From: Clostridia bacterium
Lineage (GTDB): Bacteria; Bacillota; Clostridia; Christensenellales; Aristaeellaceae
DNA: 64,000 bases
Direction of reading: 5' to 3'
NCBI GenBank assembly: GCA_017527065.1
Contig: JAFXQO010000001.1
Span: forward strand, 1-64,000
Shown in pieces: positions 7,409 to 14,484 of this stretch (position 1 is the first letter of the stretch; every line of letters begins with the position of its first letter). Position numbers and translations under genes: made by a program. The notes beneath the pieces were generated by a model. The model was not told where the DNA came from. It made no database searches and worked only from the letters and a program-made list of their open reading frames with translations.

Positions 7409-8730
7409 AGACCCCCATCAGGGATTTCGTGGCGCGATATGCTGAGAAAAGCGTATCGCGCCTGCATATGCCCGGCCATAAGGGACGGGGCCCTCTGGGC
7501 TGCGAGGCGCTGGACATCACCGAGATCGCCGGCGCGGACGCGCTCTACGAGGCCGCGGGCATCATCGACGAGAGCGAAAAAAACGCCGCCGCGCTGTTCG
7601 GAACGCGGCGTACGCTGTATTCAACCGAGGGATCGTCCCAGTGCATCCGGGCGATGCTCTACCTGGCGCTCACCGCCCGACGGCCGGGGCGGGGCAGGCC
7701 CCTGGCGCTGGCGGCGCGCAACGCGCACAAGGCCTTCCTGTTCGCCGCAGCCCTGTGCGATTTCGACGTTCAATGGCTCTATCCGGAGGAAGAGAGCGCG
7801 TCGCTGTGCGGCTGTCCGGTGTCGGCGGCGGGCCTGGCGGCGGCGCTGGACGCCCTGGCCGAGCCGCCCTTCTGCGTCTATGTGACCTCGCCGGACTACC
7901 TGGGCGGCATGCTGGATATCGCCTCTCTCTCGAGGGTGTGCCGCGCGAGGGGCGTGCCGCTGCTGGTGGACAACGCCCACGGGGCGTACCTGCGCTTCCT
8001 GCCTGAGGCGGCGCATCCCATGGAGCTGGGAGCGGACATGTGCTGCGACTCGGCCCACAAGACGCTGCCCGTGCTCACCGGCGGGGCGTACCTGCACATC
8101 GCGAAGGCGGCCGACCCGCGCTACGCCGCCGCGGCGAAGCGCGCCATGGCCCTGTTCGGCTCCACCAGCCCGTCATACCTCATCCTGCAATCGCTGGACT
8201 GCGCCAACGCGGCGCTGGCGGGCGACTGGCCGGCGCGCCTGTCAGCCTGCCGTGCGCGGATGGACGCGCTGAAGGCGACGCTGCGCGCCCGCGGCTTCGA
8301 CGCGCCGGGCACGGAGCCCATGAAGCTCACCCTCGCCACCGACGGCCCCCGGGCCGCCGCGCTGCTGCGCGAACAGGGCGTGGAGTGCGAGTACGCCGAC
8401 GAGGGCCATGTGGTGCTGATGGCCTCGCCGGACAACGGGGAGGAAGATTTCCTGCGGGTGGAGCGGGCGCTGGCCGCGCCGCTGCCGCACGCGCCGCGCG
8501 CCTTTTATCCGCCGCGCCCGCCGCGCCGTATGACCATCCGCGAGGCGCTGTTCGCTCCGGACGAGCTGCTGCCCGTCCGCGCGGCGATCGGCCGCGTGTG
8601 CGCCGCGCCCACGGTGTCCTGCCCGCCCGCGATCCCCATCGCGGTGAGCGGAGAGGAGATCACGGACGAGGTCGCCGCCGCCTTCGAGCGCTTCGGCGTT
8701 GAGGAGATCAGCGTGGTGAAAGAATCCTAA
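7405..8730 (+). CDS. PLP-dependent Orn/Lys/Arg decarboxylase family protein
   Basis: A 441-residue fold-type I PLP enzyme of the basic amino acid decarboxylase family. The N-terminus has the family start RLHMPGHKG, the aspartate pocket is VDNAHGAYL, and the Schiff-base lysine is Lys219 in DSAHKTLP. It lacks the N-terminal wing and the long C-terminus of inducible E. coli enzymes, matching the short clostridial type. Substrate may be arginine, lysine or ornithine, giving a polyamine; sequence alone does not decide. The start overlaps the maturase stop (ATGA), so it is made from the SCIFF transcript. Relatives of this type usually sit near tmk in clostridia; here the neighbour downstream is unrelated and on the other strand. 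Confidence 0.85.
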   Translation: MKTPIRDFVARYAEKSVSRLHMPGHKGRGPLGCEALDITEIAGADALYEAAGIIDESEKNAAALFGTRRTLYSTEGSSQCIRAMLYLALTARRPGRGRPLALAARNAHKAFLFAAALCDFDVQWLYPEEESASLCGCPVSAAGLAAALDALAEPPFCVYVTSPDYLGGMLDIASLSRVCRARGVPLLVDNAHGAYLRFLPEAAHPMELGADMCCDSAHKTLPVLTGGAYLHIAKAADPRYAAAAKRAMALFGSTSPSYLILQSLDCANAALAGDWPARLSACRARMDALKATLRARGFDAPGTEPMKLTLATDGPRAAALLREQGVECEYADEGHVVLMASPDNGEEDFLRVERALAAPLPHAPRAFYPPRPPRRMTIREALFAPDELLPVRAAIGRVCAAPTVSCPPAIPIAVSGEEITDEVAAAFERFGVEEISVVKES

Positions 8731-8770
8731 CCGCCCCGTTCCATCCCCATTCCCCGCGCGGCCTCAGCCG

Positions 8771-8800
8771 CGCCTTAATTCCCCATTCCCAATTCCCCAT
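8771..8800. repeat. Short tandem-like repeat of ATTCCCC units
   Basis: Variants of ATTCCCC/AATTCCC occur three times in a row between the decarboxylase and the convergent gene, with another CCATTCCCC at 8747-8755. The stretch has no coding potential or stem-loop. It may be a low-complexity intergenic repeat. Confidence 0.4.
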
Positions 8801-9667
8801 TTATTCTACGCCGCCGCCGAAGGCGTCCTGCTCCGTGTTGGGGCTGGAGCGCTTGCCGATGTCGGGGAAGCGCCGTTCGATGGCGGCCAGCGAAATCTCG
8901 ATGTCCTCCTCGGCCTCCTCGGGATGGAAGCAGCCCACCGTGACCATGTCGCAGGGGCGGATGGTGTTCCACACGAAGTTCAGCCCCACATAGGGCGACA
9001 CCCGGCCCGCGGCCATGGGCTTGATGGTCATGACCGGCTTCTTCGCGCTGTTGATGATGGAGGCCACGGTCTCCACCTCGATCTGCATCAGGAAGCCCAT
9101 GCAGTTGTACAGCTGGATGTAGGTTTCCACGTCGTAGCCGTTTTCGTCGGAATAGAGGATGAGCTCCGGCATGTGCGCGGACAGGCCGGGGATCAGGCCC
9201 TCCTGGCGGATCATGTCGGTGTAGTCGTCAAGGCGGACGATCTGGTGCCTGTTCTTGTTGACCAGCTGCTCGGCGCAGCTGTGGTGCAGGAAGCAGAAGG
9301 TCGCGCCGGCGTCGCGACTCCGGCGGATGGTGGCGCGGGCCTCGCGGCGGGCGGCCTCGTTGTCGTCCACGTTGAGGATGGGCGTGTCGATGACGATCAT
9401 CTTCTTGCCCGTGGCGTCCTCAGCGGCCTTTACGGCCTCCTGCATGACCCGCTCCTGCTGCAGCATGCCCATGATGGTGTCGACGCCGCGGTCGAGGAAG
9501 GTCTTCAGCAGCGGCACGCAGCTCAGACCGTCGCGATAGCGCCGCTTGATCTGGTGATCGGCCGCGGGGGAGGTATGGCTCCAGCCGAGGATCCAGTTTG
9601 TGCCGATGATCATGCGCGAAAGGGAGAGACCCGCCACGGTCGTGCGGGGAAACATCTGGTTTTCCAT
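8801..9667 (-). CDS. TIM-barrel-like protein of unknown function
   Basis: A 288-residue soluble protein without signal peptide or membrane segment. The chosen ATG has GGAGG seven bases upstream and its own promoter. The pattern of short hydrophobic strands followed by helices, together with a late KPMAAGR segment resembling the KP-(L/M)-A-x-G strand of aldo/keto reductase-like barrels, suggests a (beta/alpha)8 barrel. The usual catalytic Tyr/Lys/Asp/His set of aldo/keto reductases is not evident. Conserved-looking stretches include HTSPAADHQIKRR near the N-terminus, FCFLHHSCAEQL in the middle and a Cys in TVGCFHPEE. It is divergent from the flavin reductase-like gene. No function is proposed. 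Confidence 0.7.
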   Translation of the reverse strand: MENQMFPRTTVAGLSLSRMIIGTNWILGWSHTSPAADHQIKRRYRDGLSCVPLLKTFLDRGVDTIMGMLQQERVMQEAVKAAEDATGKKMIVIDTPILNVDDNEAARREARATIRRSRDAGATFCFLHHSCAEQLVNKNRHQIVRLDDYTDMIRQEGLIPGLSAHMPELILYSDENGYDVETYIQLYNCMGFLMQIEVETVASIINSAKKPVMTIKPMAAGRVSPYVGLNFVWNTIRPCDMVTVGCFHPEEAEEDIEISLAAIERRFPDIGKRSSPNTEQDAFGGGVE

Positions 9668-9710
9668 GCTGCGCCTCCTGAAATGAATCATTATTATAAC
9701 GTTTAACATC

Positions 9711-9739
9711 AGTATAACAGGAGCGTGTGGAAAAGTCAA
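9711..9739 (-). promoter_or_regulatory. Promoter of the TIM-barrel-like gene
   Basis: On the minus strand TTGACT (9734-9739), 17 bases, TATACT (9711-9716). A second A/T-rich -10-like element (TATAAT, minus) lies slightly downstream near 9693-9698. Confidence 0.75.
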
Positions 9740-9757
9740 TTTCTTTTCGGCGGGGCG

Positions 9758-9786
9758 TTGCCATCTCGCGCGATTCCCATTATAAT
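9758..9786 (+). promoter_or_regulatory. Promoter of the flavin reductase-like gene
   Basis: TTGCCA (9758-9763), 17 bases, TATAAT (9781-9786). It lies back to back with the minus-strand promoter of the neighbouring gene, 18 bases apart. Confidence 0.75.
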
Positions 9787-9832
9787 AGATGAGTAAAAGG
9801 CGCCGCGGGCGAATCACAAGGAGGGAGACACC

Positions 9833-10387
9833 ATGAGCGTGGAATTTGAAGCGAAGAAATCGGTCATAACGCCGGAAGGCGTGTTCATCATCGGCACTTA
9901 CGACGAGAACGGCGTGCCCAACGCCATGAACGCCGCCTGGGGCGGGCAGTCGGACTACAGCGAGATCACGCTGTTTCTGGGCAAGCACAAGACGACGGAG
10001 AACATCGAAAAGACCGGCGCGTTTACCGTGGCCTTCGGCACGGTGGACACCCTGCGCATATCGGACTATTTCGGCGTGGAGACCGGCAGCAAGGTCAACA
10101 AGATCGAGAGGGCCGGCTGCCATGTGCACAAGAGCGCCCACGTCAATGCCCCCATCATCGAGGAATACCCTCTCACGCTGGAGTGTAAATGCCGCAAGTG
10201 GGATCCGGAGACGGGCATCCTGGTGGGCGAGATCGTGAGCATGCAGGCGGACGAGTCCATCCTCACCGATGGCAAGGTCGACCAGGGCAAGCTGAAGCCC
10301 ATCATCTTCGACGCCGCCAATCTCACCTACCGCGCGGTGGGCGATGTGGTCGGCAAGGCCTTCGGCGACGGCATGGCCCTGAAGTGA
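9833..10387 (+). CDS. Flavin reductase-like FMN-binding protein (flavoredoxin type)
   Basis: A 184-residue FMN-binding split-barrel protein. It starts after AAGGAGGG and shows the family layout: VITPEGVFIIGTYDENGVPNAMNAAW (strand, turn and strand near residues 11-36), an N-x-E-x-T-G-x-F-T-V segment (NIEKTGAFTV) and the late EIVSM strand. Such proteins bind FMN and act in electron transfer or as flavin reductases; the partner is unknown. A phosphatase gene begins just after its stop, so the two form an operon. Confidence 0.88.
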   Translation: MSVEFEAKKSVITPEGVFIIGTYDENGVPNAMNAAWGGQSDYSEITLFLGKHKTTENIEKTGAFTVAFGTVDTLRISDYFGVETGSKVNKIERAGCHVHKSAHVNAPIIEEYPLTLECKCRKWDPETGILVGEIVSMQADESILTDGKVDQGKLKPIIFDAANLTYRAVGDVVGKAFGDGMALK

Positions 10388-10395
10388 GGCGCGCC

Positions 10396-11175
10396 GTGGA
10401 CAGAAAGATACACATTGACGGCGTGCGCAATGGCCGCGACCTGGGCGGGCTGCCGGCGGCGGGCGGCCGGATCAGGGAAAACCGCCTGCTCCGGGCGGCC
10501 TGCCTCTCCGGCGTGCCGCAGGAGGATGTCGAGGCGCTTAAGAGATGTCATCGCCTCTCCATGGTGATCGACCTGCGCACAGACGACGAGATCGCGCAGA
10601 AGCCGGAAACGCTGCCCGAGGGCGTTTCGTATCGCCGAATGCCCATATTCGACGCAGCGAAGATCGGCATCACCCACGAAAAGGGGGAGAAGTGGAACCC
10701 GGAGCGGCCATCCAGCGTGAAGCCGGACATGGCCATGCTGTACCGGATGATGGTGGAGCGCGAGGACTGCCAGAAGGCGTTCTCCGCCGTGCTCGCCGCG
10801 ATCATGACCCATGACTTCGACGCGGGCAGCGTGCTGTGGCACTGCTCCGAGGGCAAGGACCGCTGCGGCCTGGTGGCGGCGCTGCTGCTGGGCGCGCTCG
10901 GCGCGCCGCGCGAGGTGATTTTGGAGGATTACCTGCTCACCAACGAGGTCAACAAGGCGCGGGCGCAGAAGGTCTACGGCGACCTGCTCGCCTCCGGGCA
11001 CAGCGAGGAAGAGGCCGCCATGATACGGGAGCTGTTCCTGGCCAAGGAGGAATATCTGAACGCCTCGCTTTCGTATATCGACGGGCGCTTCGGCGGCATC
11101 CCTAATTATCTTCGGGAGGCGCTGCGCCTGCCGGAGGATCTGCTCGCCGCTTTCCGCGCGGCCATGGTGGTATAG
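10396..11175 (+). CDS. Tyrosine/lipid phosphatase, Cys-based P-loop (HCxxGKDR type)
   Basis: A 259-residue phosphatase of the bacterial protein-tyrosine/lipid phosphatase family. The P-loop is HCSEGKDRCG near residue 149, with the nucleophilic Cys and the Arg of the C-x5-R motif. NGRDLGGLPA near residue 9 and VIDLRTDDE near 58 are the family's other conserved segments. The GTG at 10396 was preferred because GAGG lies six bases before it; an overlapping GTG at 10384 is possible. It probably dephosphorylates phosphotyrosine proteins or phosphoinositides. It is co-transcribed with the flavin reductase-like gene. Confidence 0.85.
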   Translation: MDRKIHIDGVRNGRDLGGLPAAGGRIRENRLLRAACLSGVPQEDVEALKRCHRLSMVIDLRTDDEIAQKPETLPEGVSYRRMPIFDAAKIGITHEKGEKWNPERPSSVKPDMAMLYRMMVEREDCQKAFSAVLAAIMTHDFDAGSVLWHCSEGKDRCGLVAALLLGALGAPREVILEDYLLTNEVNKARAQKVYGDLLASGHSEEEAAMIRELFLAKEEYLNASLSYIDGRFGGIPNYLREALRLPEDLLAAFRAAMVV

Positions 11176-11180
11176 CGGCA

Positions 11181-11226
11181 AAAGGACAGGACCCGATCGC
11201 CTTCTTCGGCGGTCGGGTCCTGTTTT
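11181..11226. terminator. Bidirectional terminator between convergent genes
   Basis: A 15-bp stem (11187-11201 with 11208-11222, one mismatch) with loop TTCTTC. TTTT follows on the plus strand, and AAAA precedes it to serve the minus strand. It ends both the phosphatase operon and the NlpC/P60 gene. Confidence 0.9.
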
Positions 11227-11242
11227 GCGTCCGGCTGTGCGG

Positions 11243-13528
11243 TTACTGCTGGTTGAATACGCGGCGTCCCCAGGAGAAGTGTTCCTTGTAGAACTTCGTG
11301 CTGAGGGATTGGATGAGCACGTAGCCCGAGGAGCTGCTGGCGTGGATGAAGTTGCCGTCGCCGATGTAGATGGCGGCGTGGTCGGAGAGGTCGCTGTCGG
11401 TCTCGTTGGTGTTGAAGTAGATCAGGTCGCCGATCTGCAGGTCGCTGATCTTCTCGATCTTCGGGTAGGTGTCGTCGTAGCCCTGGGCGTAGGCGGTGCG
11501 CTTGAGCGTGTAGCCGAACTGCTTGTAGCAGTAGTAGGTCAGGCCCGAGCAGTCGAAGTAGGGCGGCGACTGGTGGGCGTAGATGTACTTGCAGCCCAGG
11601 TATTTCTTGGCCAGCGCCACGATTTCCGCGCCCTTCTCGAAATCGGTGTCCCGCGCAACGCGGGGCGCGGGCTGCACGACGATGGGTGTCGAGGGCGCGA
11701 TGGTCGGCGCGACCACCACGTCGGTGGCCTTGGGCGCGGTCTCGGCGTACAGCGCGGCGAGGGTCTGCGGGCCGGCCGTGCCGTCGGCGGTGTAGCCGAT
11801 CTTGGTCTGGAAGGCCTGAACGGCTTCCTTGGTCTTCGCGCCGAAGATGCCGTCCGCTTTGCCGGTCAGGTAGCCCAGCGTCACGAGGCGGTTCTGCATG
11901 GCCTTCACGTCTTCGCTCTTGTCGCCCTCCTTGAGGGTGGCGGAGGGCGCGGAGGGGGCGGTCGTCGCGTACAGCGCCGTCCACGTGCTCGCGCCGACGA
12001 CGCCGTCCGCCGTCAGGCCGGCGGCGCTCTGGAACGCCGTCACGGCAGTCTGCGTCAGCATGCCGAAGTTGCCGCCCACGGTGCCGTTGAAGTAGCCCAG
12101 CTCCTTCAGGCGGGTCTGCAGCACTGTGACGTTATTGCCCGAATCGCCGTATTTCAGCTCGGGATAGGTGCTCGTGGTGCCCGGCTTGACGGTGACGGTT
12201 TTGTCGTCCACCTTGCCCGGCGCGGTGATGGTGCCGATGTCGATCGTGCCACCGCCCTGGTAGGCCTTGTCGATGGCGCTGAGCGTGGCCGCGTCGGCGA
12301 CGCCCGTGGCGCTCAGGCTGTGGGCGTTCTGGAAGGCGCGCACGGCGGCCTTGGTGCCCGCGCCGAAGACGCCGTCCGCCGAGCTGTTGAGGTAGCCCAG
12401 CGAAATGAGCTTCTGCTGCAGCGTCTTGACGGCGTCGCCCCGGTCGCCATCCCGCAGGGTGGTGGCGGCGGTCACGGCGGACACGGCGTTCTGGATGGCG
12501 AGCAGCGTCTTTTCGCCGGCGTCGCCGTCGGCGGCCAGTCCGTTGGCGGCCTGGAAGGCGCGCACGGCGTTCTTCGTGCCGGAGCCGTAGAGGCCGTCGG
12601 CCTCGCCGGTCAAGAAGCCCAGCTGGATGAGGTATTTCTGCAGCGTCCTGACGGCCTCGCCCTTCATGCCCTTTTTGAGGATGGTATCGGAGATGGCCGG
12701 CGCGGGGGTCGGGCTCGTCGCGCTCAGCGCGGCGTAAGCCGTGTCCAGAACGGTCAGCGTCTGCGGACCGGCCGTGCCGTCGGCGGTGAGGCCGTTGGCG
12801 CTCTGGAAGGCGCGCACGGCGCTCTTCGTGCCGGAGCCGTATGCGCCGTCAGCCGTGCCGGTGAGGTAGCCCAGGGCGATCAGCTTCTGCTGGAGCGCCT
12901 TCACGGCGTCGCCGCGGCTGCCCTCCTTGAGGGTGGCGGAGGCGGGAACCGGCGTGGCGGTGGGAGCCTGCGTGGGAGCGGGGGTCGGCGTGGCGGTGGG
13001 CGTGGTGACCACGGCCGAGCCGCTGCCGCCGGTCAGGCGCACGTAGGCGGAGGCCACGTAGCCTGTGGAGCCGCCGTAGCTCACCTGGAACCAGTCGCCC
13101 GTGAGGGCGGTGACGGTCAGCGCCGTGCCCTTGCGCACCAGGTCGAGGGTTTTGCCGTTTGAGGAGGGCTCGGCGCGCACATACAGCTTGTCCGTCGTAA
13201 CGACGCCCGAGAGCGTGCCGCTGCCGGATATGACGCTGGACAGCGCGGCAAATTCGGCGGACACATAGCCCACCGTGCCGCCCACGCTCACTTTGAGCCA
13301 GCCGTCGTCGGTCGCCTCGAGCAGCGTGAGCTCGGAACCCTGGCGGATGACCGCGAGGATCTCCGCGTTGATGTCCGGCTGGGAGCGGACGTTGACTTTT
13401 TTCGCGGTGACTGTATAGATGGCTGTGGCCGCGCTGGCGGGCGCCGCGGACAGGACGAGCGTCAGCGCCAGCAGGACAGCCAGGAGGACGCGCAGGCGTC
13501 CCGACGCGTGTCTGGTATGGGAATGCAC
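11243..13528 (-). CDS. Secreted NlpC/P60 peptidoglycan hydrolase with SH3 and five PG-binding domains
   Basis: A 761-residue cell-wall hydrolase. A signal peptide (about residues 1-35, ending ASA) is followed by two bacterial SH3 domains (VNVRSQP and LYVRAEP starts), a Pro/Thr linker, and five PG_binding_1 modules, each with an LQxxLxxLGY...G..G..T..AV.AFQ pattern. A second linker leads to the C-terminal NlpC/P60 domain with catalytic Cys in DCSGLTYY and His in SDHAAIYIG. The enzyme should cut stem-peptide bonds such as gamma-D-Glu-meso-Dap. A GTG nine bases upstream is embedded in the GGAGGTGA ribosome binding site; the GTG chosen here is eight bases downstream of GGAGG and fits better. Confidence 0.93.
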   Translation of the reverse strand: MHSHTRHASGRLRVLLAVLLALTLVLSAAPASAATAIYTVTAKKVNVRSQPDINAEILAVIRQGSELTLLEATDDGWLKVSVGGTVGYVSAEFAALSSVISGSGTLSGVVTTDKLYVRAEPSSNGKTLDLVRKGTALTVTALTGDWFQVSYGGSTGYVASAYVRLTGGSGSAVVTTPTATPTPAPTQAPTATPVPASATLKEGSRGDAVKALQQKLIALGYLTGTADGAYGSGTKSAVRAFQSANGLTADGTAGPQTLTVLDTAYAALSATSPTPAPAISDTILKKGMKGEAVRTLQKYLIQLGFLTGEADGLYGSGTKNAVRAFQAANGLAADGDAGEKTLLAIQNAVSAVTAATTLRDGDRGDAVKTLQQKLISLGYLNSSADGVFGAGTKAAVRAFQNAHSLSATGVADAATLSAIDKAYQGGGTIDIGTITAPGKVDDKTVTVKPGTTSTYPELKYGDSGNNVTVLQTRLKELGYFNGTVGGNFGMLTQTAVTAFQSAAGLTADGVVGASTWTALYATTAPSAPSATLKEGDKSEDVKAMQNRLVTLGYLTGKADGIFGAKTKEAVQAFQTKIGYTADGTAGPQTLAALYAETAPKATDVVVAPTIAPSTPIVVQPAPRVARDTDFEKGAEIVALAKKYLGCKYIYAHQSPPYFDCSGLTYYCYKQFGYTLKRTAYAQGYDDTYPKIEKISDLQIGDLIYFNTNETDSDLSDHAAIYIGDGNFIHASSSSGYVLIQSLSTKFYKEHFSWGRRVFNQQ

Positions 13529-13553
13529 TGGATTCACCTCCGATACAGCTCCT

Positions 13554-13582
13554 ATTATATTACAGATTTATTTCAAAAGCAA
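13554..13582 (-). promoter_or_regulatory. Promoter of the NlpC/P60 gene
   Basis: Minus strand: TTGCTT (13577-13582), 17 bases, TATAAT (13554-13559), about 25 bases before the start codon. Confidence 0.7.
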
Positions 13583-13631
13583 GCAAAATGGAAATATTTG
13601 TCGGAAAATGTCGGTAAAAAACAGAGAATTG

Positions 13632-14402
13632 TCAGCCGCACAGGCAATGATCCGCCAGCCATTTGGCGACGCCGTCATCGTCATTGGATAATGTGACATC
13701 GTCCGCGATTTCAAGGACCTCGGGCACCGCGTTCGCGACGGCGACGCCTTTCCCGCATAGCTTCAGCATTTCAATATCGTTCGTATCGTCGCCGAATGCC
13801 GCGATGTCTTCAATGGGGACGCCGCTTGCCATGATCAGCGCTTTGATGGCGGCTGTTTTTCCCGCGTCCTTCGGCAGAAAAGCGTACCAGTTTTCTCCGC
13901 GGTATGATTGAAGACGGCAGTCCAGTTTTTCGGCGATCGTCCTGGCGACGGCCTCGTCGGGCAATCCGGCGACGATTTTATTGGCTCTGACAGGGAGTTC
14001 AGATGAATAATCGGTGTATATCGCCTTGTGGAGTTTCTCGGACTCGGCGATGCGCTTGCTGTTCCAGTAAACGCGTTTCCCTTCCGCGACGGTGATTTCG
14101 GCTTCGGGAACGGCTTCCAGTAAGCCGCCGACAATCCGGTTTGTCTCTTTTTCCGTGAACGCGAGGGAATAAATACACTTTTCCTTTGAATGGATCAGGG
14201 TCCCGTCGGTCGTTATTTCATAATCCGGCTTCAACAGCTCAATATACCGCTCGGCGCCGATCCAATACCGCGCCGTCGCGATGGCGAATTGAATGCCCTT
14301 TGCCCGGCATTTGGCAAGCGTCCGCAGCGTCTTTTCCGAAACGCCGCCGTCCTGCCGGAGCAGGGTGTGATCCAAATCGGTCAGTATCATCTTTACCTTC
14401 AT
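13632..14402 (-). CDS. Cof-type HAD-superfamily phosphatase
   Basis: A 256-residue HAD hydrolase of the Cof subfamily (C2B cap). Motif I is DLDHTLL with the nucleophilic Asp near residue 8, motif II is IATAR, the Lys of motif III precedes GKTAAIK, and motif IV is AFGDDTNDIEML. Substrates of this group are sugar phosphates, FMN or similar phosphoesters. The ATG with GGGGAG upstream was taken; an in-frame TTG 15 bases earlier is less likely. Base composition is less GC-rich than its flanks, hinting at a different origin. Confidence 0.9.
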   Translation of the reverse strand: MKVKMILTDLDHTLLRQDGGVSEKTLRTLAKCRAKGIQFAIATARYWIGAERYIELLKPDYEITTDGTLIHSKEKCIYSLAFTEKETNRIVGGLLEAVPEAEITVAEGKRVYWNSKRIAESEKLHKAIYTDYSSELPVRANKIVAGLPDEAVARTIAEKLDCRLQSYRGENWYAFLPKDAGKTAAIKALIMASGVPIEDIAAFGDDTNDIEMLKLCGKGVAVANAVPEVLEIADDVTLSNDDDGVAKWLADHCLCG

Positions 14403-14441
14403 GACGCTTCTCCCCAAATCCCGGCCTGCCGGCCATCAAAC

Positions 14442-14468
14442 GACCGGCGGCCTGAGCGACCGCCGGTC
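14442..14468 (-). terminator. Terminator-like hairpin after thrS
   Basis: GACCGGCGG (14442-14450) pairs with CCGCCGGTC (14460-14468). On the minus strand only GTTTG follows, so it is a GC-rich hairpin with a weak T tract between thrS and the HAD gene. Confidence 0.6.
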
Positions 14469-14484
14469 TCCGAACGGTATGAAA

